DNA from: Deltaproteobacteria bacterium
Lineage (GTDB): Bacteria; Bdellovibrionota; JACOXK01; 2-02-FULL-40-11
Direction of reading: 5' to 3'
Length of the DNA stretch: 8,729 bases
Assembly (NCBI GenBank): GCA_016193165.1
Contig: JACPST010000128.1
Location: forward strand, 1 to 8,729
A model generated the notes under the pieces. That model saw nothing but the letters and a program-made list of their open reading frames with translations. It did no database searches and was not told the DNA's origin. Numbering within the stretch: position 1 is the stretch's first letter; the number at the start of each line of letters is the position of its first letter. This document shows positions 1 to 7,038 of this stretch, piece after piece. Position numbers and translations under genes: made by a program.

Positions 1-412
1 GAATGGCAATGCCGGTTTGTTTCCAAGAGGAGATCACAGAATAGGGAAGATATTCTAACACAGGTCCCACAAATAGAATATCCCCTTGGGCTTGCATCCC
101 AACATTAAAATTTTGAACATCCCGTTGTCCGCGAATGCGGAAGGCCAAAACAGCGCTTTTGCTTAGATCTTTTTTTAAAGGAATTTTAATCTGACAGGGA
201 TTGCCATTGAGCGTATTAAAGAAAATTTGATACAGACCTCCTTTGTCTATCAGCTCGCATTGGGCTTCTTTGGCTCCTTCGGCGGGAAGTCCGGGAACAT
301 CAGATCCACCAACAGGAAATTGTTTCTGTATCTCCCACAAAGGATTCTTTTGGGCCCAGCTTACGGAAGACAAAAATAAAAGCAGGCTAGCCCATAATAA
401 CTTCGATTTCAT
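1..412 (-). CDS. Secreted protein with probable carbohydrate-binding beta-sandwich domain (partial, C-terminus beyond left edge)
   Basis: This is the first 137 codons of a gene that runs off the left edge. The start is ATG at 412, with GGAAG five bases upstream. Residues 1-20 form a classic signal peptide: MKSK, a leucine-rich core, then SVSWA followed by Q, a likely signal peptidase I site. The rest of the visible part is beta-strand-like. It has a pattern KSAVLAFRIRGQ near residue 87 and a later segment ending ISSWKQTGIAI. This resembles galactose-binding-like or CBM11-type jelly rolls, where a tryptophan precedes a terminal IPL-type strand. That resemblance is by eye and tentative. The start lies inside the end of the GH94 gene (26-base overlap in another frame), so the two are probably translationally coupled. 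In this context an exported glycan-binding protein or glycosidase is plausible, but no catalytic domain is visible. No stop interrupts the visible frame. Confidence 0.75.
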   Translation of the reverse strand, partial: MKSKLLWASLLLFLSSVSWAQKNPLWEIQKQFPVGGSDVPGLPAEGAKEAQCELIDKGGLYQIFFNTLNGNPCQIKIPLKKDLSKSAVLAFRIRGQRDVQNFNVGMQAQGDILFVGPVLEYLPYSVISSWKQTGIAI

Positions 413-2798
413 GTATCCTTCCAGCTGGCATCGCAGGAATTACGTTTCCCGAAATTACCTTGCCACCCACGCGGATTTCTTTGACCCCCTGTTGAACATG
501 GTTGGGATTTTTAAAGTGAATTTTATAAATCGCCCCTCGAAAAGGCCTCTCCATGGAAAACTCTCCCCACTGCGACGGCACACAAGGATCGATGAAGAGT
601 CCCTCAAATGACGGCCGAACTCCCAATATCCAGTGTATTGCGGCTAAAAACATCCATGGCGTTGTTCCTGTATTCCAGCTAAAAGCGCCTAATCCAAACA
701 TAGGATGAGACGGCCCATAACAATACTCCGCATACACGTAGGGCTCTGTTTGATAGCGCTCCAGAGTTTTGGCGGGATTGTATGGAGCAATTTTTGTGAA
801 AAGCGCATGGGCTTTGTTGCCTTGCTTTTGCATGGCATAGGCCACAATTAAAAAAGCGCAGGCATGAGAAAAGACAGCGGCGTTTTCTTTGGTCCCCGGC
901 GCAAACGCGCTTATTCTTCCCAACTCCGGATCGTACTTTTGATACGCCGGCGCAAAAAGCGCAGGTCCAATATCTGTCTCTAACTCTTTTTCAACAGATT
1001 TTAAACACCGTGCGGCCCGAAGTTCTGGAGCAACTCCTCCTAATATTGCCCACGACTGAGAATTCAGATAAATTTTCCCTTCTTTGCATTCTCGAGAGCC
1101 TACTTTTTTGCCTTGATCGGTGAAAATCGCTAAATACCAATCTCCATCCCATGCATGATCATTGATCGCTTTGGCCATTTCTTCAAAACGAGAACGCATG
1201 AGCTTGGCATCCTCTAAAAATCCAAACTGAAGAGCCAACTCTTCCATTTGAAGAAGGGCTTTACAATAGGCTTGGGCCAACCATACGGACTCTCCTTTTC
1301 CTTGGATCCCACACCGATCTAAGGCATCGTTCCACCCGGCTTTCCAAAAAAGCGGGAGTCCATGCGCTCCGCGGCTATTCCAAAAGTGATCCATCGCTCG
1401 CAGACAATGTTCCCAAACCGTCTCCGGTTCTCCATCTAAAAAAGGAATTTTTTCTTTTAAAAAATCACTGTCTCCTGTTTCTTTAATGAAGGCTGAAACC
1501 ATGTAGGGAATCCAAACGGCCACATCCCCTTTCCCTAAAATCCCCGTATTCCCCCCAATTTCCCATGGCCCTTCAATATCTGAAAAACCAGCCGCCGCAT
1601 GGCCACTTTGATATTGATACGCCAAGAGCCGCTCAATCCACTCCCGCGCTAAAAAAGGATCAATGGGCGTGACTCCCTCGACATCTTGAGCTGTATCTCG
1701 AAAACCACGGCCGCCCTCTCCTGGACTATAATAAGATGCCGAACGCCAGCGTGTAATATTTAAGAGCTGATATTTTCCCCACGTATTCGTCATTAAATTA
1801 AAATTTGAATCCGGGGTTTCTACTCTGAGCCCATTGAGTTTGTCTTGCCAAAGGGTTTTTGTTTTTTGAAGTAAATGTTTTGCCTCTTGGAGCTTCATAT
1901 TTCTTTTAATGATCTGCGCGACCTGATCCTTTTTCTCCGTAAATCCCAAAATAAAAAGCAACGTCATCTCTTCCCTCGGCTGAAGCGCCACAGGAATTTC
2001 CATGACCCCCACCATCTCTTCTCCTCTGAGAGGCTGACTGGAACACTTTCCTTTGCGAAGCATTTTGGGGTTGGTGATACTTCCATAAGGCCCCACAAAA
2101 TTTTCGTAATTGAGTTCATAGCCTGTGGGTTTCACAGAGCTTGCAAAAAAACCAGTGGTCTCATAGCTTCGACTGCTATTGGGCTGCTTAAACGCTATGA
2201 TGGACTGAAGCTCGGGATCAAAATAACCTTCATTATATAAGACCATAATTTTTTTGTGATCGGCTTCCATATAAAAATCTCCCAAGAGCCAATGCACAAA
2301 AGGATAAAGAAGCAAATTTCTGGGCTCTTGGCTTAGATTTTTAAGCTTCACAATCCAAATTTCACAGGGGTCTTCCGGCGGAACAAAATATGTGATCGAA
2401 GTTTCAATCGCTTGATGTTTTGCAAAAATAGAACTAGTGCCAAATCCATGAGTAGCCTGCCAATAATCTAATCTTTTACCCAGCGGCTGCCAGTTGGGCG
2501 TCCAAATTTCTTGAGTTTTTGGTTCCTTCATAAAAAGATACCGGCCGGGACGATCGGAACGATAGCTTTCCCAATGAAGAATGCGATGAAGCTTTGAGTC
2601 TTTATAGTAACTAAATCCCCCGCCCGTTTGAGAAATCAGCGCGTGATACTGAGCATTACTTAAATAATTAATCCAAGGACGCGGCGTATCGGGCCGCGTG
2701 ATCACATATTCATGTTCCTCATTAAAAAACCCATAGGCGGTTGGTTTTTCTATTGCTTGAGGGATCTGAAGCTGAACTTTTGATTTTTTGAAAAACAT
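387..2798 (-). CDS. GH94 beta-glycoside phosphorylase (cellobiose/chitobiose phosphorylase type)
   Basis: The 803-residue product matches the usual size of GH94 disaccharide phosphorylases (about 800). These cytoplasmic enzymes split a beta-linked disaccharide with inorganic phosphate into an alpha-sugar 1-phosphate and the released sugar. The N-terminal beta-sandwich carries family signatures: YVITRPDTPRPWINYL (31-46), the GGGFSYYKD stretch (59-67) and DRPGRYLF (82-89). The catalytic barrel has GRGFRDTAQD (363-372) and WNDALD (489-494), whose Asp491 is the expected general acid. KGESVWL follows at 501-507. The phosphate-site elements are KENAAVFSH (637-645, His645) and SWNTGTTPW (707-715). 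The typical end GVRPSFEGLFIDPCVPS is at 726-742. No signal peptide is seen. A strong AAAGGAG site lies seven bases before the ATG, inside the end of the upstream permease gene. The residue before the WND motif is Gly where many relatives have Asp. Substrate (cellobiose, chitobiose or another beta-disaccharide) cannot be fixed; the family assignment is firm. Confidence 0.93.
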   Translation of the reverse strand: MFFKKSKVQLQIPQAIEKPTAYGFFNEEHEYVITRPDTPRPWINYLSNAQYHALISQTGGGFSYYKDSKLHRILHWESYRSDRPGRYLFMKEPKTQEIWTPNWQPLGKRLDYWQATHGFGTSSIFAKHQAIETSITYFVPPEDPCEIWIVKLKNLSQEPRNLLLYPFVHWLLGDFYMEADHKKIMVLYNEGYFDPELQSIIAFKQPNSSRSYETTGFFASSVKPTGYELNYENFVGPYGSITNPKMLRKGKCSSQPLRGEEMVGVMEIPVALQPREEMTLLFILGFTEKKDQVAQIIKRNMKLQEAKHLLQKTKTLWQDKLNGLRVETPDSNFNLMTNTWGKYQLLNITRWRSASYYSPGEGGRGFRDTAQDVEGVTPIDPFLAREWIERLLAYQYQSGHAAAGFSDIEGPWEIGGNTGILGKGDVAVWIPYMVSAFIKETGDSDFLKEKIPFLDGEPETVWEHCLRAMDHFWNSRGAHGLPLFWKAGWNDALDRCGIQGKGESVWLAQAYCKALLQMEELALQFGFLEDAKLMRSRFEEMAKAINDHAWDGDWYLAIFTDQGKKVGSRECKEGKIYLNSQSWAILGGVAPELRAARCLKSVEKELETDIGPALFAPAYQKYDPELGRISAFAPGTKENAAVFSHACAFLIVAYAMQKQGNKAHALFTKIAPYNPAKTLERYQTEPYVYAEYCYGPSHPMFGLGAFSWNTGTTPWMFLAAIHWILGVRPSFEGLFIDPCVPSQWGEFSMERPFRGAIYKIHFKNPNHVQQGVKEIRVGGKVISGNVIPAMPAGRIHEIEVIMG

Positions 2799-2802
2799 AA
2801 GA

Positions 2803-3612
2803 TTACTCCTTTACGGCTCCCGCCGTTAAGCCCGCGATAATAAGCTTTTGAAAAATTAGAAAAATAAGTATGACAGGTCCCGCGGCTAAACAGGATCCTG
2901 CCATCAAATGCACCCAATCCACCCCATGAACCCCCTTATACAAAGCCAACCCCACAGGAAGCGTTCTCATTTCCGTCGTATTGGTAAGTAAAAAAGGATA
3001 TAAAAAGGTATTCCAGGCTCCTAAAAAAGTATTAATTCCCACCACCGCCAGCGCCGGTTTGGTCAAGGGCATTACGATTTTAAATAAAATTTGAAAAGGA
3101 CTGGCGCCATCGAGTCTTGCGGCTTCTTCAAGACTGACGGGCAAAGACTTTAAGTATTGAATCAACAAAAATACATTAAAAGGAAGCACCAAAGAAGGAA
3201 CAATCAACGCCCAATACGTGTTAAGCCATCCGAAATGTTTCATCACAATAAAGGTAGGCACCATCACAATTTGAGCAGGCATCATCATGGTCAAAAGAAT
3301 GGTTCCAAAGAAAAGTTTTTTACCGACGAAAGATCGCCGCGCGAACGCATAGGCTACCATGAGGGCTAAAAAAATATTTCCCAAAGTAATGACAAGCGCC
3401 ACCCCCATGCTATTTAAAAAATAACGATCAAAAGGCCCGCTCATCCACACATCCCAATAATTTTTAAGTGTCATTTGCCGCGGCCAAAGTTCATTCATGG
3501 CGGCAAGCAAACTCCCCTCCGGCTTTAACGACGTTGTAAACATAAGATAGAGAGGAAAAAGAGAAATCAGAAGCGAACCAAAAAGAAAAATAAAAAGCAC
3601 CGTCTTTTTCAT
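2803..3612 (-). CDS. Carbohydrate ABC transporter permease, MalG family
   Basis: Inner-membrane half of a CUT1-type sugar importer, 269 residues, the normal length for MalG-like permeases. Hydrophobic segments lie near residues 3-25, 68-92, 100-123, 130-152, 188-210 and 238-262, giving the usual six spans. The cytoplasmic EAA loop that docks on the ATPase is canonical: LEEAARLDGASPF (161-173), then FKIVMPLTKP (177-186). I chose ATG 3612 (MKKTVLF) over a further upstream start at 3657. It has GAGGG seven bases upstream and gives the classic 4-base ATGA overlap with the fused permease gene; the longer version would only add a poor N-terminus lying in that gene. It should pair with the MalF-type domain encoded just upstream. 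Stop at 2803 is four bases before the phosphorylase start. Substrate is inferred from the GH94 neighbour. Confidence 0.92.
   Translation of the reverse strand: MKKTVLFIFLFGSLLISLFPLYLMFTTSLKPEGSLLAAMNELWPRQMTLKNYWDVWMSGPFDRYFLNSMGVALVITLGNIFLALMVAYAFARRSFVGKKLFFGTILLTMMMPAQIVMVPTFIVMKHFGWLNTYWALIVPSLVLPFNVFLLIQYLKSLPVSLEEAARLDGASPFQILFKIVMPLTKPALAVVGINTFLGAWNTFLYPFLLTNTTEMRTLPVGLALYKGVHGVDWVHLMAGSCLAAGPVILIFLIFQKLIIAGLTAGAVKE
2806..2812 (-). promoter_or_regulatory. Strong ribosome binding site for the GH94 gene
   Basis: AAAGGAG on the minus strand with a seven-base spacer to ATG 2798. It overlaps the last codons of the MalG-type permease gene, so the phosphorylase is expected to be translated well from the same message. 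Confidence 0.8.
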
Positions 3613-5663
3613 GCTTCTTCCCTCAAAACTTTCATTTGAAAATACGCAAAAACACACATAAGCAACGCTAGAATATAGGCCACCGCTGAAGCGGTCCCCA
3701 TTTGAAATTCACTGAAACCCTTTTCATAGAGATAATAAACAATGGTCGTCGTAGAACGTGCCGGCCCCCCCTTGGTCATTGTAAAAATTTCGGGAAATAC
3801 CTGGAGAGAATTAATGGTATTGATCACCATAACAAATAAAATCATGGGCTTTAACTGAGGAAGCGTAATTTTAAAAAATTGCTGGATGCTACTCGCTCCA
3901 TCAAGTCTGGAAGCTTCATAGAGAGAAGATGGAATCGATTGGAGCGCGGCCAAAAATAAAATCAGATAATATCCGCTGCTCGACCACACGGCCATCGCCA
4001 TAATACTTAAAAGCGCCCATTTGTGATTGATGAGCCAAGCAGGATTGGGCTTAGGAATACCCCATGCTGTTAAAATAAAATTTAAAAATCCATTTTCAGA
4101 ATAAAAGAACGTGAAAAGAGTAGCGACCACAATGATAGAGGTCACGACTGGCAAAAAGAATCCTGCTTGAAATAAAGACTTCCACGGCACACCTTGATGA
4201 ATAAGGGCCGCGAGTCCAATAGAAATTACAAGCGTAAAAGGCACGGTCCCAAGGGCAAAAAACAATGTATGGCCCAGGGCTTTTAAAAATTCAGGATCCT
4301 TAAGAGTTGAAAAATAATTAGAAAAACCACTCAAAGAAAAACGAGACGTTAAAACATGATAATCAGAAAAACTAATCACCAAAGAATAAAGCAGCGGATA
4401 TAAACTAAAAACTAAAAATAGCCCCACCCAGGGCAAAACCAAAACCCATGTAGACATTTCTCCCGCAGGCACGTTTCGATTACGCAAAAACCACAAGCTC
4501 CCAACCAAAATCAAAAGAAACGCCAAAATCCAAAATGTCAAACGCTCATCTGAAATAGCTCCTCTTTTTTGCGTTTGATTCAAAATTTTAGAAAGGCGAT
4601 CGGAAGTTATTTCCAAAGCCTGACCGATGGGTTCATCTTGAAGCATCACTCGGTCAATGAGAGAGGATAAAATCTTTTCCATCTTCATCCACCCCACATG
4701 GGCGGGTGGAGTTTTGGCGGTGAGCATTTGCTCAGCAAAACCTTTCATGTGAGAATCCTGTTCAAAAAAAGGATCCTTGAGAGCTGTCTTTAACGAAGGC
4801 AGAACATTCCTCTGAGTACGAGAAAGTGAAAGCTCCACCTCATAAGACGTTAAAAAACGAATGAACTCAAAAGCCTCTTTGGGATGCTTTGTCTTATTGA
4901 GAATCACAAGCATTTCTCCCCCGCCAAAAGACATGGGAGACTGGGAAGACTTGGGCGTGGGGACAGAACTAACGCCGTATTCTAATTTTGAATTTGTTTT
5001 TTGAATGCTTTTAAAATTCCAGGCTCCCGATAAAATCATTCCTACTTTTTCCGCGGCAAACATCTGATCGATTTGTTCTTGACGATTTAAAAGCGCGTAG
5101 GGTTTCAAGCTTTGATAAAAAGATAACGTCTGACGCGCGGCGCTGGAGTTGAGAACCACCTCTTTCCAATTGCGACTTAAAACATCCCCGCCTCCATTCC
5201 AGAGATAAGGAATAAACGTGTGCCATGGCGCAAACTCTTCAGCCACGGCAATCCCATATCCATAGGTATCCGAGGATAGACCCTTAATTTTTTGAGCCGC
5301 TCTCAAAAGCTCATTCCATGTTCGAGGCGGACGCGCGGGATCTAATCCTGCTTTTTTAAAGAGCGTTTTATTATAAAACAAAAAACGTGTTCCGACGAGC
5401 CAGGGGAATCCATAGACTTTATCTTGAACCATTACGGGTTCCCACATCAAATAGCGGCTTCGATAGAGCCGGGTTTCTTGAGTGATCTCTTTTAAAACAC
5501 CACTTTGAGAAAAATGAGGCCCCCATGTGGAGCCAATCTCAAAAACATCGGGGGCATTTCCAGAAATGAGGCTTGTAATAATTTTATCATTTCCAAAATC
5601 CCAACTGAGCTGCTGCATATGAATTTTAATACGTGGATGTTTTTTTTCAAATTTTAGAACCAA
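3609..5663 (-). CDS. Sugar-binding protein fused to MalF-type ABC permease (N-terminus displaced by apparent frameshift)
   Basis: Two transport parts are fused in one 684-residue frame. Residues 1 to about 365 are a family 1 extracellular solute-binding domain: FEKKHPRIKIHMQQLSW (5-21), then SGNAPDVFEIG (34-44), the hinge region GFPWLVGTRFLFYNK (85-99), and GGGEMLVI (247-254). A membrane segment follows at 374-395 with RNRN after it. Residues 404-680 are a MalF-like six-span permease with EAA loop LYEASRLDGASS (581-592) and KITLPQLKP (598-606). The only available start is TTG at 5663 and it is almost certainly not the true N-terminus. The same frame upstream (open to a stop at 5789-5787) encodes LHIWQFSIDEEQARP, the conserved first strand and helix of this family. 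The frame contains no ATG and no signal peptide. The frame equals that of the membrane-anchor gene at 6735-7019, so this is best read as the C-terminal part of a split larger protein. Domain calls are firm; the start is not. Confidence 0.88.
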   Translation of the reverse strand: MVLKFEKKHPRIKIHMQQLSWDFGNDKIITSLISGNAPDVFEIGSTWGPHFSQSGVLKEITQETRLYRSRYLMWEPVMVQDKVYGFPWLVGTRFLFYNKTLFKKAGLDPARPPRTWNELLRAAQKIKGLSSDTYGYGIAVAEEFAPWHTFIPYLWNGGGDVLSRNWKEVVLNSSAARQTLSFYQSLKPYALLNRQEQIDQMFAAEKVGMILSGAWNFKSIQKTNSKLEYGVSSVPTPKSSQSPMSFGGGEMLVILNKTKHPKEAFEFIRFLTSYEVELSLSRTQRNVLPSLKTALKDPFFEQDSHMKGFAEQMLTAKTPPAHVGWMKMEKILSSLIDRVMLQDEPIGQALEITSDRLSKILNQTQKRGAISDERLTFWILAFLLILVGSLWFLRNRNVPAGEMSTWVLVLPWVGLFLVFSLYPLLYSLVISFSDYHVLTSRFSLSGFSNYFSTLKDPEFLKALGHTLFFALGTVPFTLVISIGLAALIHQGVPWKSLFQAGFFLPVVTSIIVVATLFTFFYSENGFLNFILTAWGIPKPNPAWLINHKWALLSIMAMAVWSSSGYYLILFLAALQSIPSSLYEASRLDGASSIQQFFKITLPQLKPMILFVMVINTINSLQVFPEIFTMTKGGPARSTTTIVYYLYEKGFSEFQMGTASAVAYILALLMCVFAYFQMKVLREEA
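3620..3624 (-). promoter_or_regulatory. Ribosome binding site for the MalG-type permease
   Basis: GAGGG on the minus strand, seven bases before ATG 3612 and inside the end of the fused permease gene. It decides the 3612 start over the ATG-like start at 3657 and suggests translational coupling through the ATGA overlap. Confidence 0.7.
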
Positions 5664-6775
5664 GGGACGCGCTTGTTCTTCATCAATACTAAACTGCCAT
5701 ATATGTAAATGGATGGGCAGACCAACGCGCGATTCACGCTGTCTGGCTCTGAATTTGAAATTTCTTCTAAGAGTGAAATAAGATTTTTATCTTTCCAAAT
5801 CACCAAAGCTTGAATGGCTTTTTTTCGAAGCATGGGATCCTGACTTTCCTTGGCGGTCATGACGAAGAACTCATAGAGGCCATCTAAGCTTCCTTTTCCA
5901 AATCGATCAAAAATGATTCGGTAATCTAAGCCCACATAACTAAAATATACAGAGACTTGTTCCCGATTTTTGTCGGAAAGATGTAAAAGAAGGGCTTTTC
6001 TAAATTCAGAATTTTTCATCTTTTCAATAATTTTAGGAATGGCCGCCTGATCATCAAATACCGCCAGCGCCCAACTGATTTTAACTTCTACTTGCAGAGA
6101 GGGATCATGCATGTATTTAATAAGCTGGCTCTTAATGGCGGGGTTTTTAAGCTGCGTCAACGCTTCAACCGCCGCAATACGCACCGACTCATCGGGATCA
6201 CTTAATTTCTTAAACAACATGAAAACGGCTTTTTCATCCTGCCAATGTCCCAAAAGCTGCGCGGCTAAGCGACGAACTTTGGGATGTAAATCATCCATGT
6301 AGTCATAGACAATTTGAGCCAAATAAGGATCATCCCACAGTCGGAAAATAGTTAAAATGCTTTCTCGCCCCGTATCACTTTGAAGCCGCAACAAATGAGG
6401 AATAATATCGGTAACCGGAATAGGAGTGGCCACTAAAAGACGGGACAGATGATCTCTGAGCTTTGCGTTGGGAACTTCAAAAAGTTTAATCAACAACCCC
6501 AAATTGGCGTAGGCCGTCTCCGCTTTTAGCAAAGGCTCTGCCAAAGCATAGATGGACTCCACACAACATTGTTTTACTTTGGGGTCTTCTTCGGGGTCGT
6601 TAAAAACATCTAATAAAAAGGGAACATCTTCTACCATCCCTACTTTTCCTAATTTTAAAACCGCGTGTTCACGCTTAATGACATTGGGAGATTCTCTAAG
6701 ACATGTTCTTAATTCCTTTTGAATTCCCAAGAGTTCAAATAAAACTTTTAACTGCGCTTTTTTCAAATAACTCAA
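5654..6775 (-). CDS. HEAT-repeat solenoid, probably the middle part of a split protein
   Basis: A 373-residue frame of helical HEAT-like repeats. Examples are REHAVLKLGKVGMVEDVPFL (35-54), HPKVRRLAAQLLGHWQD (164-180), DESVRIAAVEALTQLKNPAI (195-214), LQVEVKISWALAVFDDQAAI (227-246) and LRKKAIQALVIWKDKNLI (316-333). Such solenoids usually serve as protein-binding scaffolds; no enzyme motif is seen. The first codon available is TTG at 6775, with only a distant GGAG upstream, and it lies in a 41-base overlap with the membrane-anchor gene. That gene's end already contains a first HEAT-like repeat of the same pattern. The last residues (about 350-373, starting VCPSIYIYG) do not look like HEAT. They are probably out-of-frame translation of binding-protein sequence that continues in the overlapping frame. 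No hydrophobic segment or signal peptide is present. As an independent gene it would be cytoplasmic; as part of a fusion it would be extracytoplasmic. Confidence 0.7.
   Translation of the reverse strand: MSYLKKAQLKVLFELLGIQKELRTCLRESPNVIKREHAVLKLGKVGMVEDVPFLLDVFNDPEEDPKVKQCCVESIYALAEPLLKAETAYANLGLLIKLFEVPNAKLRDHLSRLLVATPIPVTDIIPHLLRLQSDTGRESILTIFRLWDDPYLAQIVYDYMDDLHPKVRRLAAQLLGHWQDEKAVFMLFKKLSDPDESVRIAAVEALTQLKNPAIKSQLIKYMHDPSLQVEVKISWALAVFDDQAAIPKIIEKMKNSEFRKALLLHLSDKNREQVSVYFSYVGLDYRIIFDRFGKGSLDGLYEFFVMTAKESQDPMLRKKAIQALVIWKDKNLISLLEEISNSEPDSVNRALVCPSIYIYGSLVLMKNKRVPWF
5726..5731 (-). repeat. CGCGCG dinucleotide run at the HEAT/binding-protein frame change
   Basis: A (CG)3 run sits exactly where HEAT-like sequence ends and binding-protein sequence begins. 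Removing one CG unit moves the HEAT frame into the binding-protein frame with no stop. A one-base insertion nearby would do the same, so the exact lesion is not certain. Confidence 0.4.
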
Positions 6776-7019
6776 AGAAAAAGGGCTCCAGATAACTTGG
6801 GGGACCCAGTTGTTTTAATTTTCCTAACGCTTTCTTTTGAGCCTCATAGGAGGGAGCCCTGAGCCACTCTTCAAAAAGTTTTTGGGTTTCCTGACGTCTT
6901 CCTTTGTCTTTAGCTTCTCTTAAATTATTCAATAATTCTCGAAAGATAGCCCATATAAGCAAAACCCCAATGAGAAAAAATAAAAAATAAATTGAAAACT
7001 CCAGTAGCTGTTCAGACAT
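6735..7019 (-). CDS. Single-span membrane anchor with first HEAT-like repeat, probable N-terminus of the split transporter protein
   Basis: A 94-residue frame from ATG 7019 (MSEQLLEF), with GGGGA five bases upstream. An in-frame ATG at 7055 would add twelve residues but has no ribosome site. One strong membrane segment, SIYFLFFLIGVLLIWAIF, comes almost at the N-terminus, followed by a charged stretch (KDKGRRQ). Then comes a helical pair, EAQKKALGKLKQLGPPSYLE plus PFFFELFEK. This aligns by eye with the HEAT repeat at residues 35-59 of the next frame: the same A-x-x-KL-x-x-x-G spacing, then a proline/leucine helix ending in F and an acidic residue. The frame ends at 6735 soon after a six-A run, where a one-base shift would carry it straight into the HEAT frame. 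It shares a reading frame with the binding protein-permease gene. Topology is uncertain: positive charges after the span favour an inside C-terminus, whereas a fusion needs it outside. First gene of the operon. Confidence 0.65.
   Translation of the reverse strand: MSEQLLEFSIYFLFFLIGVLLIWAIFRELLNNLREAKDKGRRQETQKLFEEWLRAPSYEAQKKALGKLKQLGPPSYLEPFFFELFEKSAVKSFI
6758..6763 (-). repeat. Six-A run at the anchor/HEAT frame change
   Basis: The minus-strand sequence is TTTGAAAAAAGCGCAG. The anchor frame reads GAA AAA AGC and stops 23 bases later; the HEAT frame reads TTG AAA AAA GCG. Loss of one A, or a forward one-base slip, joins the two. Six A is short for efficient polymerase slippage, so a homopolymer sequencing error or a real indel is at least as likely. 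Confidence 0.5.
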
Positions 7020-7038
7020 AAGCTTCCCCGTCACTCCC

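Larger units (their letters stand above)
3609..7019 (-). other. Reconstructed composite locus: anchor-HEAT-binding protein-MalF permease, interrupted by two frame changes
   Basis: Inference from three overlapping frames. Removing one A of the six-A run (plus-strand T run 6758-6763) and one CG of the CGCGCG run (5726-5731) yields one uninterrupted protein of about 1135 residues. Junction one would read FELFEKAQLKVLFELLG, joining two HEAT repeats. Junction two would read PDSVNRVGLPIHLHIWQF, placing the first strand of the binding domain right after the last HEAT repeat. Expected order is a membrane anchor, an extracytoplasmic HEAT solenoid, a sugar-binding domain, a second span, then the MalF core. 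The two changes add up to three bases, so the frame is restored downstream. Not proven: independent genes with TTG starts remain possible, though the binding domain would then lack both an export signal and its first strand. Confidence 0.5.

Noticed and set aside
243..611. Plus-strand open frame across the phosphorylase/secreted-protein overlap
   Set aside because: It is antisense to two well-supported genes, and its protein shows no family pattern.
1875..2240. Plus-strand open frame inside the GH94 gene
   Set aside because: It is antisense to a conserved stretch of the phosphorylase and has no domain or start signal.
3613..3657. Longer N-terminus for the MalG-type permease (start at 3657)
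   Set aside because: The extra residues are translated from inside the fused permease gene, look unlike a MalG N-terminus, and ATG 3612 has a good ribosome site and the ATGA overlap.
6750..6775. Programmed -1 frameshift at the A AAA AAG heptamer of dnaX type
   Set aside because: The run is there, but the shift needed from the anchor frame to the HEAT frame is +1 (or -2), and the heptamer is not in the register a -1 slip would use.
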